Shown here piece by piece: positions 1 through 7,650 of a stretch of DNA of 41,995 bases; positions within the stretch are counted from its first letter, which is position 1; each line of letters opens with the position of its first letter. The translations under genes were made by a program, and so were the position numbers. The notes beneath the pieces were generated by a model, which saw only the letters and a list, made by a program, of their open reading frames with translations, did not search any database and was not told the DNA's origin. The stretch comes from Candidatus Poribacteria bacterium (lineage in GTDB: Bacteria > Poribacteria > WGA-4E > WGA-3G), in assembly GCA_012270875.1 (NCBI GenBank), contig JAAXHI010000360.1, positions 1-41,995 of the forward strand, given 5' to 3'.

Positions 1-359
1 CGTGTTTTTTGGAAGAGTGCCTTGTATTTTTCGGGGAATTGGGAGTGGGTGATGTTGAGTCTTCGGAATGCGGCGAGGAGTTTTGTGCGTATTGTCTTAT
101 GTATATCTTGGAAGTCCGAAATAAAGGTTAACGAGACATTTAGATTGTTTCTGTCGGCGTATTCCTTAATTTCTGATTGGTCTATTGGAAATCCGTATTT
201 ATCGAAGTCTTTTGGGTTGAAACTTTCGTTTGGGACGGCGTAGATTTTGTGGAGTTCGTGCTGGAATTCTATCATGAAAGCGTCAACGATTTCTGTTGCT
301 TTCATAAATTGTGCGTAGCATTGGACGACGAATTCTTTGTGTGCTTCTTGAAGTTTCAT
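1..359 (-). CDS. Partial gene running off the left edge, possibly DUF2280-like
   Basis: An open frame of 119 codons starts at ATG 359 (minus strand) and is still open at base 1, so only the N-terminal part is present. A strong ribosome binding site (AAAGGAG) precedes the ATG at about 7 bases. The N-terminus reads KEFVVQCYAQFMKATEIVDA, and near the edge comes FPEKYKALFQKT. From memory this resembles the pattern of DUF2280, a small phage-associated family of unknown function (an IVQ.LA.F.TPS-type start and a WKALFEATR-type end). That match is tentative. The gene lies downstream of a promoter overlapped by TGTAGGA half-sites, so it is probably regulated. The upstream neighbour on the same strand is a DNA methyltransferase. 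Confidence 0.6.
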   Translation of the reverse strand, partial: MKLQEAHKEFVVQCYAQFMKATEIVDAFMIEFQHELHKIYAVPNESFNPKDFDKYGFPIDQSEIKEYADRNNLNVSLTFISDFQDIHKTIRTKLLAAFRRLNITHSQFPEKYKALFQKT

Positions 360-386
360 TTTTATTTCTCCTTTAGGGGTTATAGA

Positions 387-415
387 TTTGTAGGATTTTC
401 CATAAATTTTGTCAA
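387..415 (-). promoter_or_regulatory. Sigma70-like promoter for the left-edge gene
   Basis: On the minus strand a perfect -35 TTGACA (415-410) is followed after 17 bp by TACAAA (392-387), a 4/6 match to the -10 consensus. It lies about 28 bp upstream of the ATG at 359. The -10 element overlaps a TTGTAGGA half-site (388-395) that recurs just upstream, which suggests repression by a dimeric DNA-binding protein. Confidence 0.5.
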
Positions 416-427
416 ATTTCGGTGAAT

Positions 428-457
428 TTCCTACAAAATTGTAGGAAATTTCCTACA
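428..457. promoter_or_regulatory. Operator-like palindrome array (TGTAGGA half-sites)
   Basis: Bases 440-457 form a perfect 18-bp palindrome, TGTAGGAAATTTCCTACA. It overlaps a second inverted repeat at 428-447 (TTCCTACA, AAAT, TGTAGGAA). With the half-site at 388-395 this makes four half-sites around the promoter at 387-415. The spacing suits cooperative binding of a small repressor. No regulator gene for it can be recognised here. Confidence 0.45.
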
Positions 458-579
458 CATTGGTTTTGGATATGTAGGGTTGAATTGTGAGTGGTTGTGA
501 GGGTTTGAAGGCGTTTTTCGGGTTCATTTTTAAAGGTGAAAAAAATAATTGTGCGAAAAGTGTAACATTTTTTTGATGG

Positions 580-599
580 CACAAACTGGAAAGTTTGTG
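580..599. repeat. Small hairpin repeat CACAAACT-GGAA-AGTTTGTG, copy 1
   Basis: A perfect 8-bp inverted repeat with a GGAA loop, in the non-coding stretch between the left-edge gene and the methyltransferase. An identical copy lies at 725-744. The 385-bp gap (360-744) holds the promoter/operator, the two copies of this hairpin and a larger palindromic element at 628-690. I see no credible gene in it. Confidence 0.7.
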
Positions 600-627
600 G
601 TACAAAGTTCGGTAATTTCGTAACAAT

Positions 628-690
628 CCCGGTGCGGTTAGAATGCAGGTCGCATTTGGGCGTGTACGCCGCAAAACCGCACCTACCGGG
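628..690. repeat. Dispersed palindromic element, copy 1 (GGTGCGGTT arms)
   Basis: The terminal arms GGTGCGGTT (631-639) and AACCGCACC (675-683) are perfectly complementary. Outer CCC/GGG bases extend the pairing, and an inner palindrome GGCGTGTACGCC lies at 659-670. A second copy lies inverted at 28176-28248, with the same interior (GAATGCAG, CCGCAAAACCG, CCTAC). Its arms carry a compensatory change (GGTTCGGTT/AACCGAACC), which suggests selection for the folded form. Confidence 0.7.
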
Positions 691-724
691 TTTGTGGTCC
701 ACCTAAAAGTCGGTTTATGTCTGG

Positions 725-744
725 CACAAACTGGAAAGTTTGTG
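725..744. repeat. Small hairpin repeat CACAAACT-GGAA-AGTTTGTG, copy 2
   Basis: Identical to the inverted repeat at 580-599, and it ends at the base next to the last codon of the methyltransferase ORF (745). It could act as a 3' end hairpin, but no run of T follows in the direction of transcription. Confidence 0.6.
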
Positions 745-2898
745 CTACGGGGTTGTTTGTGAGAACATTAATTTTTTGAACAGCGGGTCTAGGGGTTTTG
801 CTTCTGGAACGATGCTGTCTGTGTTGATATAGACCTCCGTTGCGTTATCTGTGAGTTTGTGTTGCTGAATGAAGTTGTAATCTCGTTCATAGTCCTTTGG
901 CTTCCATCCTGCGGTTTCACGCCAGATGATGACGGTGCTTTTTTGTGCGACTGTGCCGCGGTAGACGAGGTAGCGTCTATCGTCATCATAAAGGCACCGG
1001 CGGGTTTGGACTGTGATGCCGAGGAGGTAGTTGAAGGTTTCGGGCAGATCTATGCTCTGGGTTTGTGTCTGCATATCTTTTACGATCTTGAGTTGATAAC
1101 TGAAAGGGTTTTGAAGTTTGGTAATGTTCAAAAAGGTTTGACTTTCGCGGGTTTCACTTCCTAACAGGTAACTCAGCAACGGTTCCTCAAAGAGTGAGTT
1201 TTCGCGTTCGGTGAATTCAATGTTGTTGAGTGCGTCTTCATAGGATTCGATGCGTTGGTATTTGATGGTGTGGGAGAGACGGCTTTCACGAGATATTGGC
1301 TTTGCACCTTTCCATTTTTCGGCATAGATGGCTTTTTTGACGCGAGGCATAAGGACAGTGTCAAAATGATGTCCCATCTCAATGAGGATGTATTTTCGGT
1401 TGCCGTTGTCTTGGCGGTTGAGGTTGATGGTAGCGTGAGCAGTAGTTCCACTTCCTGCAAAAAAGTCGAGTGTGATATCTTCAGAATCTTGTATTACAGC
1501 CCAAGTTAACCATTCGTATAAGTTTACCGGATGGCAATATAAGAAACTTAGTCCTAAAGCATCCATCGTCTGCTTACCTTTTTCTCCTGATGGAATTATG
1601 GAGGACATTTCAGTAATTAAACGTTCTTCAAGGAACCATTTCTGTTGAGGCTGGGTTGATTCATCGGGTCCGAAAAAAATTAGATTTTTACTTAAAAGGT
1701 CTTGCATAAACTCTGGACTATTAGACCATCCAGATGATGGGACAGGACAAGATTTTTTTGTAATTGGATGTCTTAGAGGGACAAAGTATTTGTCATCAGT
1801 TCGCTGTTCTGGTGCTCCCATGTGAACAAGCCTATAGACCCTACCATCCTCATCAATATTTGAATATAATCGTTCTCCACCACGTAAGTCAGGTTTATCT
1901 CTCATCCAGTCCTTAAATTCTTTACGACCTTGTTCTGTAATACCATGCTTTTTTACTAGCGAAGCAGCTAAATTGAGAATCCATTGACGATTGACAGGTT
2001 TTAACTGCAGTTTTATATTTCCCTTAGAATGGCAAACAACATATTCGTGTTGCACGGCAATTTTGCTTGTTCCACCCCCTGGATTTCTTTTATCCCATAT
2101 AATTGTTCCCTGATTTTGCGTTTCAAGGAGATTGAACACATGAAACAGGTTTTCATATTCGTTCTCGTCAATATGACAAAGAATACAACTATCGGGTGCC
2201 ATGAACTGTTCAGCGAGAATTAGTCTATCTGCCATCATTGATAGCCAACTTGAATGTTGATAAGCGTTTTTGTAAAAAAATCCGCTTGTTTTAGTGTTAT
2301 ACGGAGGATCAATGTGAATACACCTTATTGATTCGTTATATTTTTTAGTCAACAGATTTAGTGCTTGAAAGTTTTCTCCGTGAATTAGCAGACCGTCTGT
2401 CTCGTTGTCCAGATCGTTAAAATGGGACAGGAGGCGATCTTTGAAATTAGCGTCGAAGTGACAGGTGTCGAGGATGAGGTTTGGGTGCTGTTTGAGGAAG
2501 TTAACCCCCCTGCCCCCCTTATCAGGGGGGTAAGAGGTGGGCTTATCAGGGGGGTAAGAAGTGGGCTTATCAGGGGGGTAAGCGGTGGGCTTATCAAGCG
2601 GGAAATCGGGGTTGAAGAGGTTAGGGTCTATTTCGTGAATAGCAAAGAGGTCTTTCCATTCGGCAAGTTGCGCCGCGTTCTGGACGATTTCGGGGTAAAA
2701 TTCTTCGGGGACGCGGTCGAGGGTGATGCAGTAGTTGGTGGAGCGGACGAATTTCTTTTTGAGCCAGAGGCGTTTTTGAAATTCTTCGATGTGGGAGAGG
2801 AAGTCTGTAATTTGGGTAGCAATGCGGTGAACGAGTTTCGCTGTTTCCAGCCAATTGTTACTATTTGTTAACTTTTTGTTAAGCGGACCCCCCCCCAT
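745..2898 (-). CDS. Beta-class site-specific DNA methyltransferase (adenine-N6), C-terminal part of a split gene
   Basis: This 717-residue ORF holds the catalytic part of a Mod-type (type III-like) methyltransferase. The motif order is DPPYNT (about residues 197-202, catalytic motif IV), then HSSWLSMMADRL, a long target-recognition stretch, and FFAGSGTT (about 479-486, SAM-binding motif I). IV before I is the beta-class order, and DPPY points to adenine-N6 methylation. The ATG at 2898 abuts the G9 tract and has no ribosome binding site, so the ORF is probably expressed only when joined to the upstream ORF (2879-3904): with eight G the two are in frame, giving about 1,052 residues. Residues about 99-126 are an in-frame 24-bp tandem repeat (PPDKPTSY). 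No restriction (Res) gene is visible in the window, so it may be an orphan methyltransferase. Confidence 0.85.
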   Translation of the reverse strand: MGGGPLNKKLTNSNNWLETAKLVHRIATQITDFLSHIEEFQKRLWLKKKFVRSTNYCITLDRVPEEFYPEIVQNAAQLAEWKDLFAIHEIDPNLFNPDFPLDKPTAYPPDKPTSYPPDKPTSYPPDKGGRGVNFLKQHPNLILDTCHFDANFKDRLLSHFNDLDNETDGLLIHGENFQALNLLTKKYNESIRCIHIDPPYNTKTSGFFYKNAYQHSSWLSMMADRLILAEQFMAPDSCILCHIDENEYENLFHVFNLLETQNQGTIIWDKRNPGGGTSKIAVQHEYVVCHSKGNIKLQLKPVNRQWILNLAASLVKKHGITEQGRKEFKDWMRDKPDLRGGERLYSNIDEDGRVYRLVHMGAPEQRTDDKYFVPLRHPITKKSCPVPSSGWSNSPEFMQDLLSKNLIFFGPDESTQPQQKWFLEERLITEMSSIIPSGEKGKQTMDALGLSFLYCHPVNLYEWLTWAVIQDSEDITLDFFAGSGTTAHATINLNRQDNGNRKYILIEMGHHFDTVLMPRVKKAIYAEKWKGAKPISRESRLSHTIKYQRIESYEDALNNIEFTERENSLFEEPLLSYLLGSETRESQTFLNITKLQNPFSYQLKIVKDMQTQTQSIDLPETFNYLLGITVQTRRCLYDDDRRYLVYRGTVAQKSTVIIWRETAGWKPKDYERDYNFIQQHKLTDNATEVYINTDSIVPEAKPLDPLFKKLMFSQTTP
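2519..2602. repeat. 24-bp tandem repeat, 3.5 units, inside the methyltransferase gene
   Basis: Units start at 2519, 2543 and 2567, each beginning TTATCAGGGGGGTAAG, with a partial fourth at 2591-2602. The units differ by one or two bases. They encode the eight-residue repeat PPDKPTSY on the minus strand, so unit gain or loss keeps the frame. The first unit pairs with the CCCCCC just upstream (2513-2518) to form a CCCCCCTTATCAGGGGGG palindrome, related to the CCCCCTTGATAAGGGGG palindrome at 28206-28222. Confidence 0.85.
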
Positions 2899-3904
2899 TT
2901 TTAACGTTTGTTAAAATTAAGTCTGACAATGGGATAACTTCGCTTTTGATATAGACATCCAATTCGCGGGAGAGGAACCCCTTAAGGTCTTTGTGAATGA
3001 AGAAGTCTGCGGTGTTGCGGCGGGTGTAAGTGCGGAGGTGTTTCTTGAGAACGGTTTCACCTTCCGTTTGACGATCTAATGCGGATAGGGCATTGTAGTG
3101 TCCGATCAGGCGTGCCATGATTTCTGGTTCGGTGGTATCTATGATTTTATCCTGTTGTTTTTGACCGCTGTAGCGTTTCTTTTCTTCATCGGTGAGGGGT
3201 CGGTATTCAAAGGGAATGCAGATTTCATCGCTCTCTGGTGAATAGGTTGTTTCATGAGATAAGGGAATGAAGAAACGTTTCGCCCCTTGGACGTTGTCTT
3301 TTTCAATATCTACCTCACGGAGGTCAAAAGTGATGGTAATGCCTTGGGATTTGAATCTGTAGGCGGAGAAGTGCTCGCCGCTCTTGACGTAATATTGATC
3401 GCGGTTTGCCCAGTGGAGGTAGACCTCTTCGCCGTTGTAGGGGACAGCGTAGCGTTCGGTTTGTGAGTAGCGTCTGCGTGGAATGAAGTCGCCGTTGTCG
3501 TAATAGCGTGAGAAGAAGGTCCAGAGGTGATTAAAAACGGCATCTGCACGCTGGTCACGCGTTTGTGGGGAGCCAAGTTGTGCTTTTGCTTCAAGGTATT
3601 GTTTAACCAGTGGACGGTCTCTTATGGTGTCGTCAATGAGATTTCCGTCTGCATCTAATACATCCTCGCCGAAGGCATCTTTGACTCGGTTTTTTAGGTC
3701 GTCAAGTGCTTGGCGTGGGGATTCTGTTTCGGTGTTTTCGTCAAGCGCATCGTTGACGATGGTGGGGAGTTCTTCGGCAATGAAGGCTTGGAGTTGGTCG
3801 CGCCGGTGGTTAATGATGCGATAGATGCCGAAGTCGAGGTCGGCAGCATCTGCGCGGAAGAGTTGTTGGAGGAGATTTTGTAGTTTTTGTAAGGTATTTT
3901 GCAT
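2879..3904 (-). CDS. N-terminal part of the split DNA methyltransferase
   Basis: A 341-residue ORF starting MQNTLQKLQNLLQQLF, with an ADLDFGIYRIINHRRDQ stretch. I recognise this as the helical N-terminal region that precedes the catalytic half in large Mod-like methyltransferases of about 1,000 residues. It has no catalytic motif of its own. It ends NGGGSA-stop within and just after the run of nine G (2888-2896 on the minus strand), where it overlaps the next ORF by 20 bp in another frame. Loss of one G would read through into that ORF. This is either a phase-variable off state, a programmed frameshift, or a homopolymer sequencing error. It is divergent from the dioxygenase gene at 4130. Confidence 0.75.
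   Translation of the reverse strand: MQNTLQKLQNLLQQLFRADAADLDFGIYRIINHRRDQLQAFIAEELPTIVNDALDENTETESPRQALDDLKNRVKDAFGEDVLDADGNLIDDTIRDRPLVKQYLEAKAQLGSPQTRDQRADAVFNHLWTFFSRYYDNGDFIPRRRYSQTERYAVPYNGEEVYLHWANRDQYYVKSGEHFSAYRFKSQGITITFDLREVDIEKDNVQGAKRFFIPLSHETTYSPESDEICIPFEYRPLTDEEKKRYSGQKQQDKIIDTTEPEIMARLIGHYNALSALDRQTEGETVLKKHLRTYTRRNTADFFIHKDLKGFLSRELDVYIKSEVIPLSDLILTNVKNGGGSA
2888..2896 (-). repeat. Poly-G tract (G9) at the methyltransferase frame junction
   Basis: Nine consecutive C on the plus strand, nine G on the coding strand, exactly where the two methyltransferase ORFs meet. Homopolymeric G tracts of this length drive slipped-strand phase variation in type III mod genes of several pathogens. 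With 9 G the upstream frame stops three codons later; with 8 or 11 G the frames join. Confidence 0.8.
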
Positions 3905-4029
3905 GTTTTTTGGCGTTTTCCTGAAGAGGTTGTTTGTTTTAATTATAACGGAATTTTGCTGGCAATGTCAAGGAAAATTTTGTCATAGCGTTTGCGATAA
4001 ATGTCTCTGGATGTATTCGGTTTAAAAAT

Positions 4030-4059
4030 TTGAATTGTCTCTGTATTTTGTGGTATTCT
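4030..4059 (+). promoter_or_regulatory. Possible promoter for the dioxygenase gene
   Basis: TTGAAT (4030-4035) and TATTCT (4054-4059) are separated by 18 bp, about 70 bp upstream of the ATG at 4130. It lies in the 225-bp gap between divergent genes. This is a moderate match only. Confidence 0.3.
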
Positions 4060-4129
4060 TAAGGTTACATGGATTTTCAAGCAGTCGAAACGTTCTCTGT
4101 TCATAGAACATCTCGAAAAGGAGAAAATT

Positions 4130-4954
4130 ATGCCAGTTTTTGATGCAGAAGCCTTAGAATTTTGGGAAGAAAACGGATATGTTGTTGTCCCGGAAGCGGT
4201 GCCGCTTGAGAATTGCCGCGCGGCGGAACAAGCCGTCTGGGATTTTCTTGAGATGGATGGTGATGATCCGGAGAGTTGGTATCCTGAACCGCCGCGCCGG
4301 AGCATCATGGTGGAGATTTATCAGCACCAAGCGTTGTGGGATAACCGCCAATACCCGCGTATCCATCAGGCGTTCTCGGAAATTTGGGACAACGATAAAC
4401 TCTGGGTTAGTTTTGATCGGGCAAGCATGAATCCACCTGAACGTCCGGATTGGAAGTTCACCGGTCCTTATCTGCATTGGGATATGTCGTTAGACAATAT
4501 GCCGGTGCGTTTAAAAGTACAAGGTGTACTCTATCTGGCGGATACGCCGGGTAACCAAGGCGCGTTTACCTGTATTCCCGGTTTCCATCGGAAGTTGGAA
4601 TCGTGGTTAAACGACCTTCCGGAGGATGCGAACCCACGGGAAGTGGTGCGAGAATACCAAGCGGAAGCAGTGCCAGTCGCAGGAAAAGCAGGCGATCTGG
4701 TAATCTGGCATAGCGCATTGCCGCACGGCAGCAGTCCGAATTCTGCTGAACGTCCTCGGATGGCACAATACATCACGATGTCACCGGCACCGGATGGCGG
4801 CACAGCGACAAGCGAAGGCAGGGTTAAAGGATGGCGAGAACGGCTAACAGGACTCGGAAAAGAGGCGAAAGAGAAGGAGCATCACCACGGTAAGACTGCC
4901 GAGTTGACACCTTTAGGCGAGAAACTCCTCGGACTTGAACCGTGGGTTGCCTGA
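4130..4954 (+). CDS. Phytanoyl-CoA dioxygenase (PhyH) family protein
   Basis: A 274-residue protein of the Fe(II)/2-oxoglutarate dioxygenase superfamily. The start is supported by AAAAGGAG about 7 bases before the ATG. The N-terminus (FWEENGYVVVPEAVPLENC) is the usual PhyH opening. The metal-binding HxD is seen in YLHWDMSLDNMP (about residue 114), and the distal histidine in DLVIWHSALPHGSSPN (about 193). It is followed by ERPRMAQYI, whose arginine fits the 2-oxoglutarate contact. The family hydroxylates many small substrates and the substrate here cannot be told. The next gene, cydA, begins 82 bp downstream, so the two may share a transcript. Confidence 0.85.
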   Translation: MPVFDAEALEFWEENGYVVVPEAVPLENCRAAEQAVWDFLEMDGDDPESWYPEPPRRSIMVEIYQHQALWDNRQYPRIHQAFSEIWDNDKLWVSFDRASMNPPERPDWKFTGPYLHWDMSLDNMPVRLKVQGVLYLADTPGNQGAFTCIPGFHRKLESWLNDLPEDANPREVVREYQAEAVPVAGKAGDLVIWHSALPHGSSPNSAERPRMAQYITMSPAPDGGTATSEGRVKGWRERLTGLGKEAKEKEHHHGKTAELTPLGEKLLGLEPWVA

Positions 4955-5036
4955 TGCGTCTTTATAGTTAACAAATGGGGTGGGTGCTTGGTGCCACTCG
5001 CCGGTGTGCAGCTCGTGCATGAAGGAGGACGCTCTC

Positions 5037-6347
5037 ATGACGGATTTATTGGCAGCACGCGCACAGATGGCGATGTCACTTGCATTTCACATCATTTTCG
5101 CGGCAGTCGGGATAGCGATGCCACTGTTGATGGTAATTGCCGAAGGACTGTGGCTCAAAACGCGAGAAGAGGTCTATCTGACACTGGCGAAGCAGTGGGC
5201 AAAAGGCACGGCTATTATGTTCGCTGTCGGGGCGGTCTCAGGAACTGTTTTGTCTTTTGAACTCGGTCTGTTGTGGCCCAATTTCATGGCTTACGCGGGT
5301 CCTATCATTGGGATGCCGTTTTCGTTGGAAGGGTTCGCGTTCTTCCTTGAAGCGATCTTCTTGGGACTTTACCTCTACGGCTGGGACCGCATCCCAAAAT
5401 ATGCACACTGGTTTGCCGGTATGATGGTGCTGCTCGGCGGCACATTTTCCGGCATCTTTGTTGTTACCGCGAACGCATGGATGAACACACCTACCGGTTT
5501 TTCAATCGTCAATGGCGAGGTAACAGACGTTGATCCAATCGCGGCGATGCTGAATCCTTCCTCCTTCAGCCAAGCACTTCACATGACCATCGCTGCCTTT
5601 CTGGCAGTCGGATTTGCGGTAGCAGGCATCCACGCCTATTTCCTGCGACGCGATCCCGATAACCTATTCCATCGCCGGGCGTTTGCTATTGCTTTGAGCG
5701 TTGGGGGTGTATTCGCGCTCCTCCAACCGATTTCAGGCGACATCAGTGCCAAGAAGCTCGCGAAGTACCAACCCATTAAGCTCGCAGCGATGGAGGCACA
5801 GTGGGAGACGGAACGCGGCGCGCCATTACGCATCGGCGGTATTCCCGACGAAGACGCTGAAGTAACCCGATATGCGATCGAGATTCCGAAGGCTCTCAGT
5901 TTCCTCGCACATTCTGATTTCAACGCAGAGATCATGGGACTTAAAGACGTTCCGCGTGAAAATCGTCCACCTGTCGCAATCGTGCATTTCGCGTTTCAGA
6001 TTATGGTTGCATGTGGAATAGTCCTGATTACTGCTGGTGTCCTTGGCGGCTGGTTAGCGTGGAGACACAAAAGGCTGCCAACCGAACGCTGGTATCTTCG
6101 GTTCATCACGCTCTGCACACCGCTCGGATTTATCGCAATTGAAGCGGGTTGGACGGTCACGGAAGTCGGACGACAACCGTGGATTATCTATAACTACATG
6201 CGCACAGCAGACGCCGTAACCCCGATGCCGAACCTCGTTATTCCCTTTATCAGTTTTACTATCCTTTACATTTTTCTCTCAATTATTGTTTTCGTCCTGT
6301 TGCGTCGTCATATCTTCCAGAGTCCACGCTTGTATGACACAAATTAA
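5037..6347 (+). CDS. cydA: Cytochrome bd ubiquinol oxidase subunit I
   Basis: The catalytic subunit of a quinol:O2 oxidoreductase in the inner membrane. I chose ATG 5037 because AAGGAGG ends 8 bases before it; an in-frame upstream ATG at 4980 lacks such a site. The 436-residue protein has the family hallmarks: H18 in the first helix (the heme b595 ligand, H19 in E. coli), the two-glutamate pattern LEGFAFFLEAIFLGLYLYGW (equivalent to E99 and E107), and the quinol-site motif GRQPW in TEVGRQPWIIYNYMRT. It is shorter than E. coli CydA (522 residues), so the Q-loop is of the short, CioA-like type. cydB follows after 12 bp. It contrasts with the second CydA-like protein at 37887, which lacks GRQPW. 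Confidence 0.93.
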   Translation: MTDLLAARAQMAMSLAFHIIFAAVGIAMPLLMVIAEGLWLKTREEVYLTLAKQWAKGTAIMFAVGAVSGTVLSFELGLLWPNFMAYAGPIIGMPFSLEGFAFFLEAIFLGLYLYGWDRIPKYAHWFAGMMVLLGGTFSGIFVVTANAWMNTPTGFSIVNGEVTDVDPIAAMLNPSSFSQALHMTIAAFLAVGFAVAGIHAYFLRRDPDNLFHRRAFAIALSVGGVFALLQPISGDISAKKLAKYQPIKLAAMEAQWETERGAPLRIGGIPDEDAEVTRYAIEIPKALSFLAHSDFNAEIMGLKDVPRENRPPVAIVHFAFQIMVACGIVLITAGVLGGWLAWRHKRLPTERWYLRFITLCTPLGFIAIEAGWTVTEVGRQPWIIYNYMRTADAVTPMPNLVIPFISFTILYIFLSIIVFVLLRRHIFQSPRLYDTN

Positions 6348-6359
6348 TGGGGAAATCGG

Positions 6360-7403
6360 ATGTTAACACTTGAACTCTGCGTTGCTGGTGTGATGCTTAT
6401 CTCACTAATTATCTATATGCTAACCGGGGGCGCAGACTTTGGAGGCGGTGTCTGGGATCTGTTCGCTATGGGTCGCCGCGCCAAAGCGCAACGCGATCTT
6501 ATCACACAAGCCATCGCACCAATCTGGGAAGCGAACCATGTCTGGCTGATTGTGATTATCGTGTTGCTGTTTGTGGCATTTCCAGTTGGATTCGCGGCGA
6601 TTAGCACAGCTTTACACATTCCGCTAACGTTAATGCTCATCGGCATTGTGCTTCGCGGCTCGGCGTTTGTATTTCGTACCTACGATGTCCAATCCGATAC
6701 GACGCATCGCCGTTGGAGCCGGGTATTCGCTATTGGGAGTGCCATCACTCCTGTGATGTTAGGAATTACGCTCGGCGCGGTTGCATCTGGCACAATTCAC
6801 GTTGACGTGGAAAGCGGACAGGTAACCACCGACTTCGTCTCAGCGTGGCTTGCCCCGTTTCCATTTGCAATCGGATTCTTCACCTTGACGCTCTGTGCAT
6901 TGCTCGCCGCGGTGTATCTCACACTGGAGACTGAGGACACCGAGTTGCAGAAAGATTTTCGACGACGCGCGCTTGTCGCAGCAGTAAGTGTCGGCGCAAT
7001 GGCGGGGGTAAGTTTTATCTTATCTGCTGAAGGGGCACCGACAATTCGACGCGGACTCGCAAGTGCCGCTTGGTCCATCCCGTTTCAAATCTTAACAGGC
7101 GCAGTGGCACTCTTGGCGATCTGGACGCTTTGGAACCGTCAATTCCGCCTTGCGCGTATCCTCGTCCCGATACAGGTTACGTTCATCATCTTCGGTTGGG
7201 GACTGGCGCAATATCCCTACCTTGTCACGCCGGACTTAACCTTTTCAAATACGGCTGCACCAGATGCAGTGCTGCGTCCAATGCTGATTGTGCTGGGTAT
7301 AGGTGGTGTGCTGTTAGTGCCGGCATTCTGGTATCTTTACGCTGTGTTTAAGGGGACAGCCAGGAAAACAGAACAAACTGAAGAAGATATTGGCACTTAT
7401 TGA
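6360..7403 (+). CDS. cydB: Cytochrome bd ubiquinol oxidase subunit II
   Basis: A 347-residue multi-pass membrane protein, the partner of CydA. It opens with the classical CydB region: an early membrane helix, GGADFGGGVWDLFA, and then IAPIWEANHVWLIV (about residues 50-70). About eight hydrophobic helices follow, and the C-terminus is charged. The gene lies 12 bp after cydA, so the two form an operon. No small CydX-like ORF was recognised right after it. The gene is followed by an imperfect hairpin (7417-7461) that may mark the end of the transcript. Confidence 0.93.
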   Translation: MLTLELCVAGVMLISLIIYMLTGGADFGGGVWDLFAMGRRAKAQRDLITQAIAPIWEANHVWLIVIIVLLFVAFPVGFAAISTALHIPLTLMLIGIVLRGSAFVFRTYDVQSDTTHRRWSRVFAIGSAITPVMLGITLGAVASGTIHVDVESGQVTTDFVSAWLAPFPFAIGFFTLTLCALLAAVYLTLETEDTELQKDFRRRALVAAVSVGAMAGVSFILSAEGAPTIRRGLASAAWSIPFQILTGAVALLAIWTLWNRQFRLARILVPIQVTFIIFGWGLAQYPYLVTPDLTFSNTAAPDAVLRPMLIVLGIGGVLLVPAFWYLYAVFKGTARKTEQTEEDIGTY

Positions 7404-7416
7404 ACGAATCCACCAT

Positions 7417-7468
7417 TGGCGGGGTTTCTAGGGGAAACACCCTATCAAAAACACCTCGCCAGTACATA
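7417..7468. repeat. Hairpin element ending in CAGTACATA, copy 1
   Basis: TGGCGGGGTTT (7417-7427) pairs imperfectly with ACACCTCGCCA (7451-7461), with AGGG/CCCT pairing inside, followed by AGTACATA. A related element with the same ending lies at 14141-14178. The rest of the 339-bp gap (7404-7742) holds the hairpins at 7651-7696 and no convincing gene. Confidence 0.45.
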
Positions 7469-7650
7469 ACGCCTGCCTATATTGTGAATTTTCCCGCTCT
7501 GCCTCGCGCGTTTAATGTCAACGCGATTCACCTAAATTCGTTACAATTTATTGGAGGTCGAGAATCGGAGTTTTTGCTTGGGTGTCTCCGCTTCCTACAA
7601 GTAAAGTTTTGACCAAGCGCGTAAGTCTTATTGGATTTTCATTCCCCGAC

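Noticed and set aside
412-702. Minus-strand open frame of 96 codons
   Set aside because: It is mostly a translation of the palindromic repeat at 628-690 and the operator region, with no ribosome binding site.
2519-2602. 24-bp array as a CRISPR
   Set aside because: The units are contiguous without spacers and code for an in-frame protein repeat.
2422-2871. Plus-strand open frame of 149 codons
   Set aside because: It lies antisense to the methyltransferase and contains the 24-bp repeat array; the minus-strand frame has clear family motifs.
7400-7612. Plus-strand open frame of 70 codons after cydB
   Set aside because: It overlaps the cydB stop and runs through a hairpin repeat, with no ribosome binding site and no recognisable protein pattern.
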